Position numbers and translations under genes: made by a program
The notes under the pieces: generated by a model
Databases searched by the model: none
What the model was told of the DNA's origin: nothing
What the model saw: the letters and a program-made list of their open reading frames with translations, nothing else
Assembly (NCBI RefSeq): GCF_900166635.1
Contig: NZ_LT800497.1
Coordinates: 1,504,169 to 1,568,168, forward strand
Origin: Oceanobacillus timonensis
GTDB lineage: Bacteria; Bacillota; Bacilli; Bacillales; Amphibacillaceae
Reading direction: 5' to 3'
DNA length: 64,000 nucleotides
Shown: positions 17,199 through 25,524 of the stretch, piece by piece
Layout: each line of letters starts with the position of its first letter
How positions within the stretch are numbered: the first letter of the stretch is position 1

Positions 17199-18026
17199 AT
17201 GCCACAGGAAACCCGAACCATTTTTCTGGATCCGGATGTAGATATAGAAGCGTATCAATTTAAAGGCATTACGCAAAAATTTGCCGCTCATTTTCATGAT
17301 TATTATGTGATTGGTTTTATTGAAGAGGGGGAGCGTCAGTTAACCTGTCAGGGGAAAGAATTTACGATTTATCCAGGGGATGTCCTTATTTTTAATCCTT
17401 ATGATACACATAGCTGTGAACAAGTAGATGGGGGAACACTGGATTACCGTTGTATTAACGTAAAAACAGATATCATGAAAAAAGCTGTTTTAGAAATACA
17501 AGGTGAGGAAATTCTTCCATATTTCCAAGAGACTGTTTTGTATCAGAGTGAGGTGGCGTCTACTTTAAAGGAACTTCATTTAAAAATAGCTGTGGAGGAG
17601 GACGCATTTAAAAAAGAAGAGTTGTTTTTATATTTGCTGGAAGAACTGATTCAGATAAATTCAGATTTGACAATTCCGGAAACAGGTTCGGAATCTTCTC
17701 AAAAAGTAAAGACTATCAGTAATTATTTACAGGAGCATTATAATCATAAAATTTCACTGCAAGAACTGAGTGATCTAACCGGATGGAGCAAATATCATTT
17801 ATTAAGGTCATTCACGAAACAAAAAGGAATTTCTCCTTATAGTTATTTACAAACGGTTCGGGTGAATCATGCAAAAAAGCTGTTAGAACAAGGTATTAAA
17901 CCGATTGAGGCTGCTTTTTTAACCGGGTTCAGTGATCAAAGTCATTTGACTAAATTGTTTAAGAGCATGATTGGGTTAACACCAAAGCAATACATGAAGA
18001 TTTTTGAAAGTGAGGATGAGGTATAA
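17199..18026 (+). CDS. AraC-family regulator with cupin sensing domain
   Basis: A 275-residue regulator. Residues 1-120 form an AraC-binding cupin (HFHDYYVIGFIEEGERQL, YPGDVLIFNPYDTHSCE). Residues 165-270 hold two HTH motifs (ISLQELSDLTGWSKYHLLRSF and IKPIEAAFLTGFSDQSHLTKLFK) followed by GLTPKQY. It likely binds an amino acid or related ligand and activates the operon, because its stop overlaps the next start (TAATG) and a LysE exporter is the third gene. Close relatives are often found with DUF2000 and LysE genes. Confidence 0.88.
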   Translation: MPQETRTIFLDPDVDIEAYQFKGITQKFAAHFHDYYVIGFIEEGERQLTCQGKEFTIYPGDVLIFNPYDTHSCEQVDGGTLDYRCINVKTDIMKKAVLEIQGEEILPYFQETVLYQSEVASTLKELHLKIAVEEDAFKKEELFLYLLEELIQINSDLTIPETGSESSQKVKTISNYLQEHYNHKISLQELSDLTGWSKYHLLRSFTKQKGISPYSYLQTVRVNHAKKLLEQGIKPIEAAFLTGFSDQSHLTKLFKSMIGLTPKQYMKIFESEDEV

Positions 18027-18448
18027 TGTGTTCTGCGGAAACGAAATGCGTACTTGTCATCGATGAAAATTTGCCTTTAGGATTAATTGCCAACACAGCA
18101 GTTATTTTAGGCGTAACATTAGGAAAAGAAATACCTGAAATGGTAGGTGAAGATGTAGTAGACCGGTCTGATGTGGAGCATGCTGGCATTGTGAAATCAC
18201 CTATTCCTGTTTTGAAAGGGAATGCCGAACTTCTTCAAGAACTAAGAGATAAGATAACGACAGAGCTGTTCGATGATTTGACTATTGTAGATTTTTCAAA
18301 TGCGGCGCAAAGCTGTAAAACGTATGAGGAATACATAGCAAAACTGCAGAAAAAATCAAAATCGGATTATCTGTATTATGGGCTGGGAATTTATGGGGAG
18401 AAGAAAAAAGTGAATCAGTTAACGGGCAGTCTCGCTTTGTTGAGATAG
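18026..18448 (+). CDS. DUF2000 family protein
   Basis: A 140-residue cytosolic protein with the DUF2000 pattern: CVLVIDENLPLGLIANTAVILGVTLGKEIPEMVG at the start and SPIPVLKGNAELLQELRDKI in the middle. The family has a peptidyl-tRNA-hydrolase-like fold; no reaction is firmly assigned. Its ATG shares a base with the stop of the AraC gene, so translation is coupled. The context with an AraC regulator and a LysE exporter suggests a role in handling or sensing the exported compound. Confidence 0.82.
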   Translation: MCSAETKCVLVIDENLPLGLIANTAVILGVTLGKEIPEMVGEDVVDRSDVEHAGIVKSPIPVLKGNAELLQELRDKITTELFDDLTIVDFSNAAQSCKTYEEYIAKLQKKSKSDYLYYGLGIYGEKKKVNQLTGSLALLR

Positions 18449-18466
18449 AATGGAAGGTACAATAGG

Positions 18467-19093
18467 ATGGAAAATTTATTTGCATATATATTGATGGCAT
18501 TAATGATGTCCATGCTTCCAGGGACGGATACCATATTGGTGATGAAACATACATTTGGTCACGGTATGAAAGCTGGTTTTTACACCATACTTGGTATAGC
18601 AGCAGGTCTGATTTTCTGGACCCTGATTGCTGTACTTGGTTTGTCTGTTGTGATTGCTCAGTCTGTTTTCTTATTTCATATGATTAAATATTTAGGAGCT
18701 GCATATCTGTTTTATTTAGGTGTTAAAGCCTTTTTTACAAAAGATATTTTTTCAGTAGATATGATGTCGGAAGATACTATAAATCATAAAGGAATGAAAT
18801 CTCACTATAAAGATGCTTTTTTACAAGGCGCAATCAGTAATATATTGAATCCTAAAACTGTTTTGGTATATATCACCTTTATCCCGCAATTTATTGATTT
18901 GAGCGGAAATACGAATCAGCAGTTAATTATTCTTGGGTGCATGCTAACCTTGATTGCCGCAGGGTGGTTTTTTATACTGGTTTATTTTTTGGATGCTGTC
19001 AAGAAATGGCTGAAGAAACCTGTATTTCTAAAAGTTTTTAAAAAATGTGTTGGCGTGCTGCTGATGGGATTTGGAGTAAAGATGGTCTTGTGA
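18467..19093 (+). CDS. LysE/RhtB-family exporter
   Basis: A 208-residue membrane protein with six helices. The N-terminal MSMLPGTDTILVMKHTFGHGMKAGFYTILGIAAGL matches the LysE signature (PGPD-like PGTD motif), and QGAISNILNPKTVLVYITFIPQFID near 125 is the second conserved block. It probably expels an amino acid sensed by the AraC-type protein two genes upstream. It is the second LysE paralogue here, after the one at 8632, and the two are not close copies. Confidence 0.87.
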   Translation: MENLFAYILMALMMSMLPGTDTILVMKHTFGHGMKAGFYTILGIAAGLIFWTLIAVLGLSVVIAQSVFLFHMIKYLGAAYLFYLGVKAFFTKDIFSVDMMSEDTINHKGMKSHYKDAFLQGAISNILNPKTVLVYITFIPQFIDLSGNTNQQLIILGCMLTLIAAGWFFILVYFLDAVKKWLKKPVFLKVFKKCVGVLLMGFGVKMVL

Positions 19094-19146
19094 AAAGGGG
19101 GAGAATCTATGATTTTTAACTGTTAAGCTTTTATAAGTTGATATAT

Positions 19147-19205
19147 ACCATATTGTCTATGCACCTATTGTATGGTAAAAGGTAATAGAGTATTATACCA
19201 TTACC
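19147..19205. promoter_or_regulatory. Inverted repeats in the promoter region of the M50-like gene
   Basis: TACCATA (19147-19153) faces TATGGTA (19171-19177), and GGTAAT (19181-19186) faces ATTACC (19200-19205). A weak promoter (TTGTCT, 17 bases, TAAAAG) runs through the first repeat. The arrangement suggests regulator binding, but the regulator is unknown. Confidence 0.4.
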
Positions 19206-19226
19206 GTAAAATAGGGAAGTGATGTA

Positions 19227-19721
19227 ATGAATATATTCATGTTGTTGTTATTGTATATCATCGGTTTTCCACTTACTGTACTTATTCATGAAACAGGTCA
19301 TGCCCTGGCAATCGTTTGTTCTGCTAAAAATGGTGTGGCAAAGGTTTATTTGGGTGATTTTAAAGATACCAATAAAGAGAATTTTCGGCTGGGAAGAATA
19401 CATTATCATATTGTGTGGGGAATAGCCGGTATTTGTTACAGAAGGAATCTCAAAGACATTAAAACATTTCAAAGTGTGTTGATTTCGTTAGGAGGCCCGT
19501 TAATAACAGCTATTTTTACTATGATTCTATTCTTCTTTTTCCACTATCATGTTTTTAATGGATATATTCATTTCTTAATAACAGGTATGTTTTGGATGAA
19601 TCTTCTTCAGTTTATATCTACGATTATCCCCGTTATCTATCCCGGTTGGATGGGGGCATATAGCGGTATGCAATCGGATGGGTATCGTATTTTGTCGCTT
19701 TTACGAAAAAAAGAGGGATAA
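19227..19721 (+). CDS. M50-like integral membrane metalloprotease domain protein
   Basis: A 164-residue membrane protein with four helices. A zinc site HETGH (HExxH) is in the first helix at about residue 22, SLGGPLITAIF lies in the third helix near 87, and NLLQFISTIIPVIYPG...SDGYRIL is near the end. This resembles the core of site-2-protease-like M50 enzymes, where an N/D-G motif brings the third metal ligand. It lacks PDZ or CBS domains. A role in intramembrane cleavage is inferred only. It is monocistronic. Confidence 0.65.
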   Translation: MNIFMLLLLYIIGFPLTVLIHETGHALAIVCSAKNGVAKVYLGDFKDTNKENFRLGRIHYHIVWGIAGICYRRNLKDIKTFQSVLISLGGPLITAIFTMILFFFFHYHVFNGYIHFLITGMFWMNLLQFISTIIPVIYPGWMGAYSGMQSDGYRILSLLRKKEG

Positions 19722-19858
19722 ATTCTGCTTTTCTTTGATTTGATTCATGTCGAGAGCAGTATAATATACACGGCGAACCAGCTGCTCTTTTTCATCCGGG
19801 AGTTTGTGTGATTTTCAAATTCAAATTTAAAATATTTGGGGACAGAAATGAATTTATC

Positions 19859-19887
19859 TTGTCGAATATGTTATGATGTAATATAAT
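19859..19887 (+). promoter_or_regulatory. Sigma-A promoter of alaR-alaT
   Basis: TTGTCG (19859-19864), a 17-base spacer and TATAAT (19882-19887). Transcription would start about 50 bases before alaR. Confidence 0.7.
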
Positions 19888-19906
19888 CCAAATACGAAAT
19901 TGGATT
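19885..19906. promoter_or_regulatory. Candidate AlaR operator
   Basis: AATCCAA and TTGGATT flank 8 bases and overlap the -10 box and expected start site of alaR-alaT. Lrp-family regulators commonly bind such AT-rich inverted repeats in their own promoter. Confidence 0.5.
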
Positions 19907-19938
19907 TTGGATAGAAATGGTAAAGGAGTCAAAGGATA

Positions 19939-20433
19939 ATGACAGAAAAAGAATTAGAAATTTTGAGAATTATAGAAGAAGATGCGCGAATTGATTACAA
20001 TACATTAGCGAAAATGACAAATATTAGCGAAGAAGAAATTCATACGATTGTAAAAAAATTAGAGAAAATGAAAGTTATCTTAAATTATTCGACAGTTGTT
20101 GATTGGAGCAAAGTGCCACAGGCTGAGCAAGTAACAGCGATGATTGATGTCAAGGTAACACCCAAACGTGGTGTCGGGTTTGATGAAGTCGCTGAGCGGA
20201 TTTACCGTTTTCCTGAGGTACAGGCATTGTATCTCATGTCCGGTGCTTATGACCTTCAGGTGGTAATTGAAGGAAAGACGATGCAAGAAATTGCCCGTTT
20301 TGTTTCGGGAAAACTCTCGTCCATCGATTCCGTGATTTCAACGACAACTCATTTTCAATTAAAGAAGTATAAGCATGACGGGATTATTTTTGAAGAAGGC
20401 GAAGAAGATCGCAGAATTGTGGTGACACCATGA
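19939..20433 (+). CDS. alaR: Lrp/AsnC-family regulator AlaR
   Basis: A 164-residue Lrp-type regulator. The N-terminal winged HTH reads DARIDYNTLAKMTNISEEEIHTIVKKLEKMKVILNYSTVVDW. The RAM ligand domain (about 75-150) includes RIYRFPEVQALYLMSGAYDLQVVIEG. It overlaps the following aminotransferase gene by ATGA, the same arrangement as yugG-yugH (alaR-alaT) of Bacillus subtilis, where AlaR activates alaT in response to alanine. A promoter and operator-like repeat lie just upstream. Confidence 0.85.
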   Translation: MTEKELEILRIIEEDARIDYNTLAKMTNISEEEIHTIVKKLEKMKVILNYSTVVDWSKVPQAEQVTAMIDVKVTPKRGVGFDEVAERIYRFPEVQALYLMSGAYDLQVVIEGKTMQEIARFVSGKLSSIDSVISTTTHFQLKKYKHDGIIFEEGEEDRRIVVTP

Positions 20434-21611
20434 GCCAAGTCAGTGTAAAAGCCAAAAACCGCTTATCGTCACGTATACAGGATATTAAGCCATCCGGTAT
20501 ACGGCGATTTTTCGATCTTGCTTCTTCCATGGATAATATTATTTCCTTAGGAGTTGGAGAGCCTGATTTCACAACTCCATGGAATATTCGTGAGGCCAGT
20601 ATTTCGTCGATGGAAAGAGGCTTTACGGCTTATTCAGCGAATGCAGGTGTACTCGAATTAAGACAAGAAATCACCAAATATATGGGACAGCGCTTTGATG
20701 TGGATTATGATCCGGAATCAGAAGTGCTTGTAACGGTTGGAGCAAGTGAAGCAATTGATATTGGCTGCCGTGCTATTTTGGACCCGGGTGATGAAGTGAT
20801 TATTGTCGAACCTGGCTTTGTTTCTTATGCGCCGCTCGTATCCATGGCAGGTGGGGTACCAGTTTCGGTCGGAACAAAGATAGAAGATGATTTTAAAGTA
20901 TCAGCCGCACAAATTCGGGCTGCAATTACTGAAAAAACGAAAGCGTTAATGATCAGTTTTCCGAATAATCCTACCGGCGCTGTGATGTTAAAAGAAGACC
21001 TGCAGGAAATTGCAATGCTGGCGGAAGAACATGATTTGATGGTCTTTTCTGATGAGATTTATGCAGAGTTAAGCTATGACCATAAGCATGTCAGCTTTGC
21101 GGCGCTTGCTGGGATGAAGGAAAGAACGATTTTAATTTCCGGATTCTCCAAGGCTTTTGCGATGACAGGTTGGCGCCTAGGCTTTGTGATGGCACCGCCT
21201 GATTTATTGGCGGCCATGCTGAAGCTGCATCAGTACAGTTTAATGTGTGCACCGACCATGGCGCAGTACGGAGCACTTGAAGCTTTGCAGAGCGGAATGG
21301 ACGATGTAGAAAGAATGAAGCAGTCCTATAAGCAGAGACGCGGATTTTTTGTAGAGTCTTTTGCAGAGATGGGACTGGAATGCCATATGCCTGGAGGTGC
21401 ATTTTATGCATTTCCATCTATTAAAGCTACTGGATTGACATCGGAAGAATTTGCGGAAAAACTATTATATGAAGAGCATGTTGCTGTGGTGCCGGGAGAT
21501 ATCTTTGGTGCTGGCGGAGAGGGGCATATCCGTTGTTCCTATGCGACTTCGATGGAAAATCTGCAGGAAGCAACGAAACGGATGAATCGTTTTGTCAACA
21601 AATACCTGTAA
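20430..21611 (+). CDS. alaT: Alanine transaminase AlaT (class I/II aminotransferase)
   Basis: A 393-residue PLP enzyme of fold type I. It carries GVGEPDFTTPWNIREA at residues 40-55, NNPTGAVM near 180, and the PLP lysine in ISGFSKAFAMTGWRLGFVM near 237. The sequence is very like YugH/AlaT, which makes alanine from pyruvate and glutamate. It is translationally coupled to alaR and followed by a very stable bidirectional terminator. Other aminotransferase activities are possible. Confidence 0.87.
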   Translation: MSQVSVKAKNRLSSRIQDIKPSGIRRFFDLASSMDNIISLGVGEPDFTTPWNIREASISSMERGFTAYSANAGVLELRQEITKYMGQRFDVDYDPESEVLVTVGASEAIDIGCRAILDPGDEVIIVEPGFVSYAPLVSMAGGVPVSVGTKIEDDFKVSAAQIRAAITEKTKALMISFPNNPTGAVMLKEDLQEIAMLAEEHDLMVFSDEIYAELSYDHKHVSFAALAGMKERTILISGFSKAFAMTGWRLGFVMAPPDLLAAMLKLHQYSLMCAPTMAQYGALEALQSGMDDVERMKQSYKQRRGFFVESFAEMGLECHMPGGAFYAFPSIKATGLTSEEFAEKLLYEEHVAVVPGDIFGAGGEGHIRCSYATSMENLQEATKRMNRFVNKYL

Positions 21612-21614
21612 CCA

Positions 21615-21657
21615 AAAAACCGCCTATTGTTTGAATGGCAAACAATAGGCGGTTTTT
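21615..21657. terminator. Bidirectional terminator
   Basis: A perfect 19-bp stem (21615-21633 with 21639-21657) has T and A runs on both sides, between alaT and the converging iolS-like gene. Confidence 0.93.
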
Positions 21658-21669
21658 GTCTGTAAATGA

Positions 21670-22602
21670 TTAAGCAAAGATATCGCTGATTTTTTGAATA
21701 TCTTCTTCAGATAATGAAATCTCTGCTGCTTTTTGGTTGCTTAGTACTTGTTCCGGCCGTTTTGCGCCAGGAATAATCACATCAACGGATGGTTGAGAAA
21801 AATACCAAGTCAGCACAATATGAGCGACCTCTTCGCCATATTTATCAGCGATTTTTTTGACCTGATCTACTTTTTCCAGATTATCCAGGAACTGCTGCCC
21901 TTGGAAATTTGGTTTTTCTGCCCGTAAATCAGAAAAAGTGGTGTTCTTATCATATTTACCAGCTAATAAACCGGACTCCAGTGGGAAATAAGGAATAAAT
22001 GTAATGTTATTTGCCGCTGTGTAAGGGAAGTAGTCCTTTTCCGGTGCACGATTTAATAAATTGTACTCTGCTTGCAGTACGTCTACATAACCATCTTGGT
22101 TTGCTTCCTTCAATTGCTCAGGTGTAAAGTTGGAAACACCGATGGAACGGATTTTTCCTTGATCTTTCAATTCTTTTAGAGCACCGACTGCTTCTGCTTT
22201 TGGTGTGTCTTCATCGGGGAAATGGATATAAAATAAATCAATATAATCCGTCTGCGTACGTTTTAAAGCATCGTCTACGGATTGTTTTAAAAATGTTGGT
22301 GAATTATCCATGACTGTATCGTTTCCGACAAATTTGTGAGCTGCTTTCGTTGCCAGCACGATATCATCACGTTTATATTCCTGCATAACTTCCCCAACGA
22401 GTTCTTCCGAGCGCTCCGGTCCATAAATAAATGCTGTATCCAGCATGTTAATGCCATTATCGAGCGCTGTGCGGACAACGTCTTTTCCTTGTTCTTCATC
22501 CAGCATATCCGGATAAATATTATGGCCTCCTACCGCATTGGTTCCTAAGCCGACAGGATGTACGGAGACATCTGATTTACCTAAATTTACATGTTTAACC
22601 AT
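21670..22602 (-). CDS. iolS: Aldo/keto reductase, IolS-like
   Basis: A 310-residue AKR-fold oxidoreductase that closely follows Bacillus Iol[19 protein letters not shown] at the start, then [38 protein letters not shown] and [20 protein letters not shown]. The catalytic Asp52, Tyr57 and Lys84 positions and the LFYIHFPD histidine are present. It reduces aldehydes with NADPH; IolS has an uncertain role near inositol catabolism, and no iol genes lie here. The ATG has AGAGG upstream. It is monocistronic. Confidence 0.87.
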   Translation of the reverse strand: MVKHVNLGKSDVSVHPVGLGTNAVGGHNIYPDMLDEEQGKDVVRTALDNGINMLDTAFIYGPERSEELVGEVMQEYKRDDIVLATKAAHKFVGNDTVMDNSPTFLKQSVDDALKRTQTDYIDLFYIHFPDEDTPKAEAVGALKELKDQGKIRSIGVSNFTPEQLKEANQDGYVDVLQAEYNLLNRAPEKDYFPYTAANNITFIPYFPLESGLLAGKYDKNTTFSDLRAEKPNFQGQQFLDNLEKVDQVKKIADKYGEEVAHIVLTWYFSQPSVDVIIPGAKRPEQVLSNQKAAEISLSEEDIQKISDIFA

Positions 22603-22697
22603 TTTAAAACCTCTTTTCCGATTGAATTAGTCTATTATGAATATACCACAAAATAGGATGATTAAACATGAAATAACAAATAAGCTTGATTTTCTTT

Positions 22698-23333
22698 TTA
22701 ATCTTTAATGACCAATCCAATCAAAGAAGCAAACTGAATGGCTTGATAAGAGGAAACTTTACAGCCTTTTAAGCTTTCTAAAGAAACAGTTAACGTTTCA
22801 AAACTGGAAGAGCTGATATCAATCCCTTTCAGACTAGTCTGTTCAAAGTTTGCTTCATTTAAGTCGCAACGAAGGAATTCAATTTTTTTGAACTTACAAT
22901 GATAGAAATCGACATTGGTTAATATCGATTCGTTAAATATGACCTTTTCTAACTTTGCATTTCCGAAAGCAGCCAGATTTAATGTAGAATCATCAAACCG
23001 GACATTGCCGATAGATGATTCCGGAAATTCACAACCGACTAATTTGCAATGAATAAACTCCACGCGGTGGATAGAGGACTTCGTTAAATTCACATTGGAT
23101 AAGTCACAATTTTCAAAGCGGACATCTGTCAGCTCTATATTTTCAAAGTCTGTCTGATTAAATTGGCAATTTTTAATAACCGCATCGTAAATCCGTACAC
23201 GCTCTACCACTTCATTGGTAAACTCTGTCCCGGTGATTTCGCACATTTCCAGTAACGGATCCTCTTCGTAAAAAATATCGGTAAATCTTTTCTCTGTTAA
23301 TGCGGGAGAAATTTTTGGAATGTCAATTTTCAT
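22698..23333 (-). CDS. Pentapeptide-repeat protein
   Basis: A 211-residue protein built from about 20 pentapeptide units of the A(N/D)LXX type in a loose form (for example FENIELTDVRFENCDLSNVN, residues 66-85). This folds into a right-handed quadrilateral beta-helix. Many units have cysteine or phenylalanine at the inner position. Such proteins act as scaffolds, and some protect DNA gyrase against quinolones; no evidence for that exists here. It has no membrane helix or signal peptide. The start is ATG after AGAAGG. Confidence 0.8.
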   Translation of the reverse strand: MKIDIPKISPALTEKRFTDIFYEEDPLLEMCEITGTEFTNEVVERVRIYDAVIKNCQFNQTDFENIELTDVRFENCDLSNVNLTKSSIHRVEFIHCKLVGCEFPESSIGNVRFDDSTLNLAAFGNAKLEKVIFNESILTNVDFYHCKFKKIEFLRCDLNEANFEQTSLKGIDISSSSFETLTVSLESLKGCKVSSYQAIQFASLIGLVIKD

Positions 23334-23477
23334 ATCTATACCTTCTTTCCGTAGATTCTCTATCTTATTGTTCTAGTGTTGTATTTTTTCCATCATAACA
23401 TATTATCCTGTTACGATTTTGATAGAATGGTATACTAGATAGTAAGAAAATATAGATGAAACAAGGAGGAGCCAGCA

Positions 23478-23933
23478 ATGGGGCGTTCGGAAGCCGCCAT
23501 TTTCACCAATATGTGTATGGTTGAAAATGAACAGGGGCAGATTCTAGTACAAGATAGACAAAATAAAAACTGGGCGGGAATCACTTTCCCTGGAGGCCAT
23601 ATTGAAAAAGGAGAATCATTCCATGATGCAGTAGTCCGGGAAGTAGCAGAAGAGACAGGCTTACATATCAAACAGCCTGTACTGTGCGGAACGAAGCAAT
23701 TCCAGACGAACCAAGATGAAAGGTATGTTGTATTGCTGTATAAAACAAAATTGTTTTCCGGAGAATTAAAGAGTTCGGATGAAGGAGAGGTATTTTGGAT
23801 TGCAAAGGATACATTGCCGGATTATCCATTAGCGCCTGATTTTATGAAGATGTATAAGGTATTTGTTGATGAAAAAATGTCAGAGTTCTATTATGAACAG
23901 CAAGGTGAAAAGAGAGAAGTTATCTTATTTTAA
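23478..23933 (+). CDS. Nudix hydrolase (MutT-like)
   Basis: A 151-residue Nudix enzyme with a complete box from GGHIEKGESFHDAVVREV to AEETGLHI (residues 36-61), fitting GX5EX7REUXEEXGU. It removes a nucleotide or phosphate from X-linked nucleoside diphosphates. The N-terminal TNMCMVENEQGQILVQDRQ is typical of 8-oxo-dGTP-type members, but the substrate is unproven. The ATG follows AAGGAGG. The DnaA-domain gene begins 24 bases after its stop and may be in the same transcript. Confidence 0.87.
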   Translation: MGRSEAAIFTNMCMVENEQGQILVQDRQNKNWAGITFPGGHIEKGESFHDAVVREVAEETGLHIKQPVLCGTKQFQTNQDERYVVLLYKTKLFSGELKSSDEGEVFWIAKDTLPDYPLAPDFMKMYKVFVDEKMSEFYYEQQGEKREVILF

Positions 23934-23956
23934 TGATATAGAGGGAGGAAGACTTC

Positions 23957-24382
23957 ATGGATATATGGCAAAAAGTATTGGAAAAACTAAGCTGGCAGTT
24001 ATCTAAACCAAGTTTTGATACATGGTTGAAAAATACGACAGTAGAATGGAATGAAGACGAATTAACTGTATTTGCAGCGAATACATTTACAGCTGATTGG
24101 CTCGAGGACCAATATAGTGAATGGATTGGGGATGCTGTAAAAGAAGTAACAGGGGAAGATTACATTATCTGCTTTGCAGTATCGGAAAAAGATGCTGATT
24201 CTATTTTTTCCGATACTCGTTTGCAATCATTTTCATATGAAACGGATAGCATCAGCAGGCTGGAAACAAAGATAGACCGTCTGGAGGAAAAAGTACAGCA
24301 ATTGATTGATGTAAAACGCCTGGATGAAAGAGCAACAATGCTGGAAGAAAAAATAAGGGAGCTGGAGGAACAGATGAAATAG
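23957..24382 (+). CDS. Stand-alone DnaA N-terminal domain protein with coiled coil
   Basis: A 141-residue protein. Residues 1-77 match domain I of DnaA: KLSWQLSKPSFDTWLKNTTV, LTVFAANTFTADWLEDQYSEWI and VTGEDYIICFAV. Residues 90-141 form a heptad coiled coil (RLETKIDRLEEKVQQLIDV, then two shorter repeats). The AAA+ and DNA-binding domains of DnaA are absent. Domain I binds DnaB, SirA and other DnaA copies, so this protein could join or titrate that interface; this is inference. The ATG follows GAGGGAGG, 24 bases after the Nudix stop. It is intact, not a fragment of a longer dnaA. Confidence 0.8.
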   Translation: MDIWQKVLEKLSWQLSKPSFDTWLKNTTVEWNEDELTVFAANTFTADWLEDQYSEWIGDAVKEVTGEDYIICFAVSEKDADSIFSDTRLQSFSYETDSISRLETKIDRLEEKVQQLIDVKRLDERATMLEEKIRELEEQMK

Positions 24383-24481
24383 TATTTTCCAATGGGGTGA
24401 GCTAAAAAAAGAATCAATACAGGATTGAAACACCTAAAACCAGGGAATAATCAATTAGAAAATATAGATGGAGGTCATATG

Positions 24482-25480
24482 ATGGCAAACACATTTAAAG
24501 CACTCGTCATAGAAAAAGAAAATGAAAACTTGAATTTGCATGTAAAAGAAATCGAACCATCCGATCTGCCTGAGGGTGAAGTTCTAATTGATGTGAAATA
24601 CAGCGGTATCAACTATAAAGATGGCCTTGCTGCTCATCCAAATGGAAATATTGTGAAGGGTTATCCGTTTATTCCGGGAATCGATTTAGCCGGGGAAGTG
24701 ATTAATTCAAAAGATCATCGTTATCAAGCGGGCGATAAGGTTATCGTTACCAGTTATGAATTAGGCGTTTCCCATTATGGCGGCTACAGTGAATATGCAC
24801 GTGTTCCGGCAGAATGGATTGTGCCTCTTCCAGAAGGTTTGACCTTAAAAGAAAGCATGATATTGGGAACAGCCGGTTTTACAGCTGCTTTATCTGTCCA
24901 GCGATTAGAAGAAAATGGACTGAAGCCGGAAAATGGTCCTGTGCTTGTCACTGGGGCAACAGGTGGTGTTGGAAGTATTGCTATTTCCCTTTTAACAAAG
25001 AAAGGATATCAGACAATAGCTAGTACAGGAAAAACGGATGAAGCTGCTTATCTGCAACAATTAGGCGCAGCGGAAGTGATTGACAGAAATGAAGTCTATG
25101 ATGGAAAAGTAAAAAAGATGGATAAGCAGAAATGGGCAGGAGCCGTTGATGCAGCAGGCGGGGAGCCGTTAGCATCTTTATTGGCACAAATCCAATATCG
25201 CGGCAGTGTTGCGGTCAGCGGCATGGCAGCTGGTGTCAATTTGCCGTCATCTGTTTTTCCGTTTATTTTACGCGGTGTTTCCCTGCTTGGAATTGATTCG
25301 GTCTATTGTCCGATGGAAGAGCGGAAGTATATCTGGGAACGTTTAGCAACAGATTTAAAATTAGATAACCTGGAAGACTTAGTGTATAAGGAAGTTGGGC
25401 TGGATGCATTACCGGAACTTCTGCCATCCGTATTAGAAAGCGATCATCTGGGCAGAATGCTGGTGAATGTAGAAAAATAA
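24482..25480 (+). CDS. YhfP/YhdH-like acrylyl-CoA reductase-type quinone oxidoreductase
   Basis: A 332-residue medium-chain dehydrogenase without zinc. It has a GroES-like N-terminus (VKYSGINYKDGLAAHPNG, PFIPGIDLAGEV), the NADP-binding TGATGGVGSIAISLL near 155, and PFILRGVSLLGIDSVYCP near 263. These are marks of the YhdH/YhfP group, which reduces acrylyl-CoA or quinone-like enones. The frame is open back to 24425, but the ribosome site TGGAGGT points to ATG 24482. A coaxial terminator follows. Confidence 0.85.
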   Translation: MANTFKALVIEKENENLNLHVKEIEPSDLPEGEVLIDVKYSGINYKDGLAAHPNGNIVKGYPFIPGIDLAGEVINSKDHRYQAGDKVIVTSYELGVSHYGGYSEYARVPAEWIVPLPEGLTLKESMILGTAGFTAALSVQRLEENGLKPENGPVLVTGATGGVGSIAISLLTKKGYQTIASTGKTDEAAYLQQLGAAEVIDRNEVYDGKVKKMDKQKWAGAVDAAGGEPLASLLAQIQYRGSVAVSGMAAGVNLPSSVFPFILRGVSLLGIDSVYCPMEERKYIWERLATDLKLDNLEDLVYKEVGLDALPELLPSVLESDHLGRMLVNVEK

Positions 25481-25494
25481 TAATCCCCATATAG

Positions 25495-25524
25495 AAGGAG
25501 AGCGCAGAAAATAGCGTTCTCCTT
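25495..25524 (+). terminator. Terminator after the yhfP-like gene
   Basis: AAGGAGAGCGC pairs with GCGTTCTCCTT across a short loop, followed by a T-rich tract. Confidence 0.75.
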
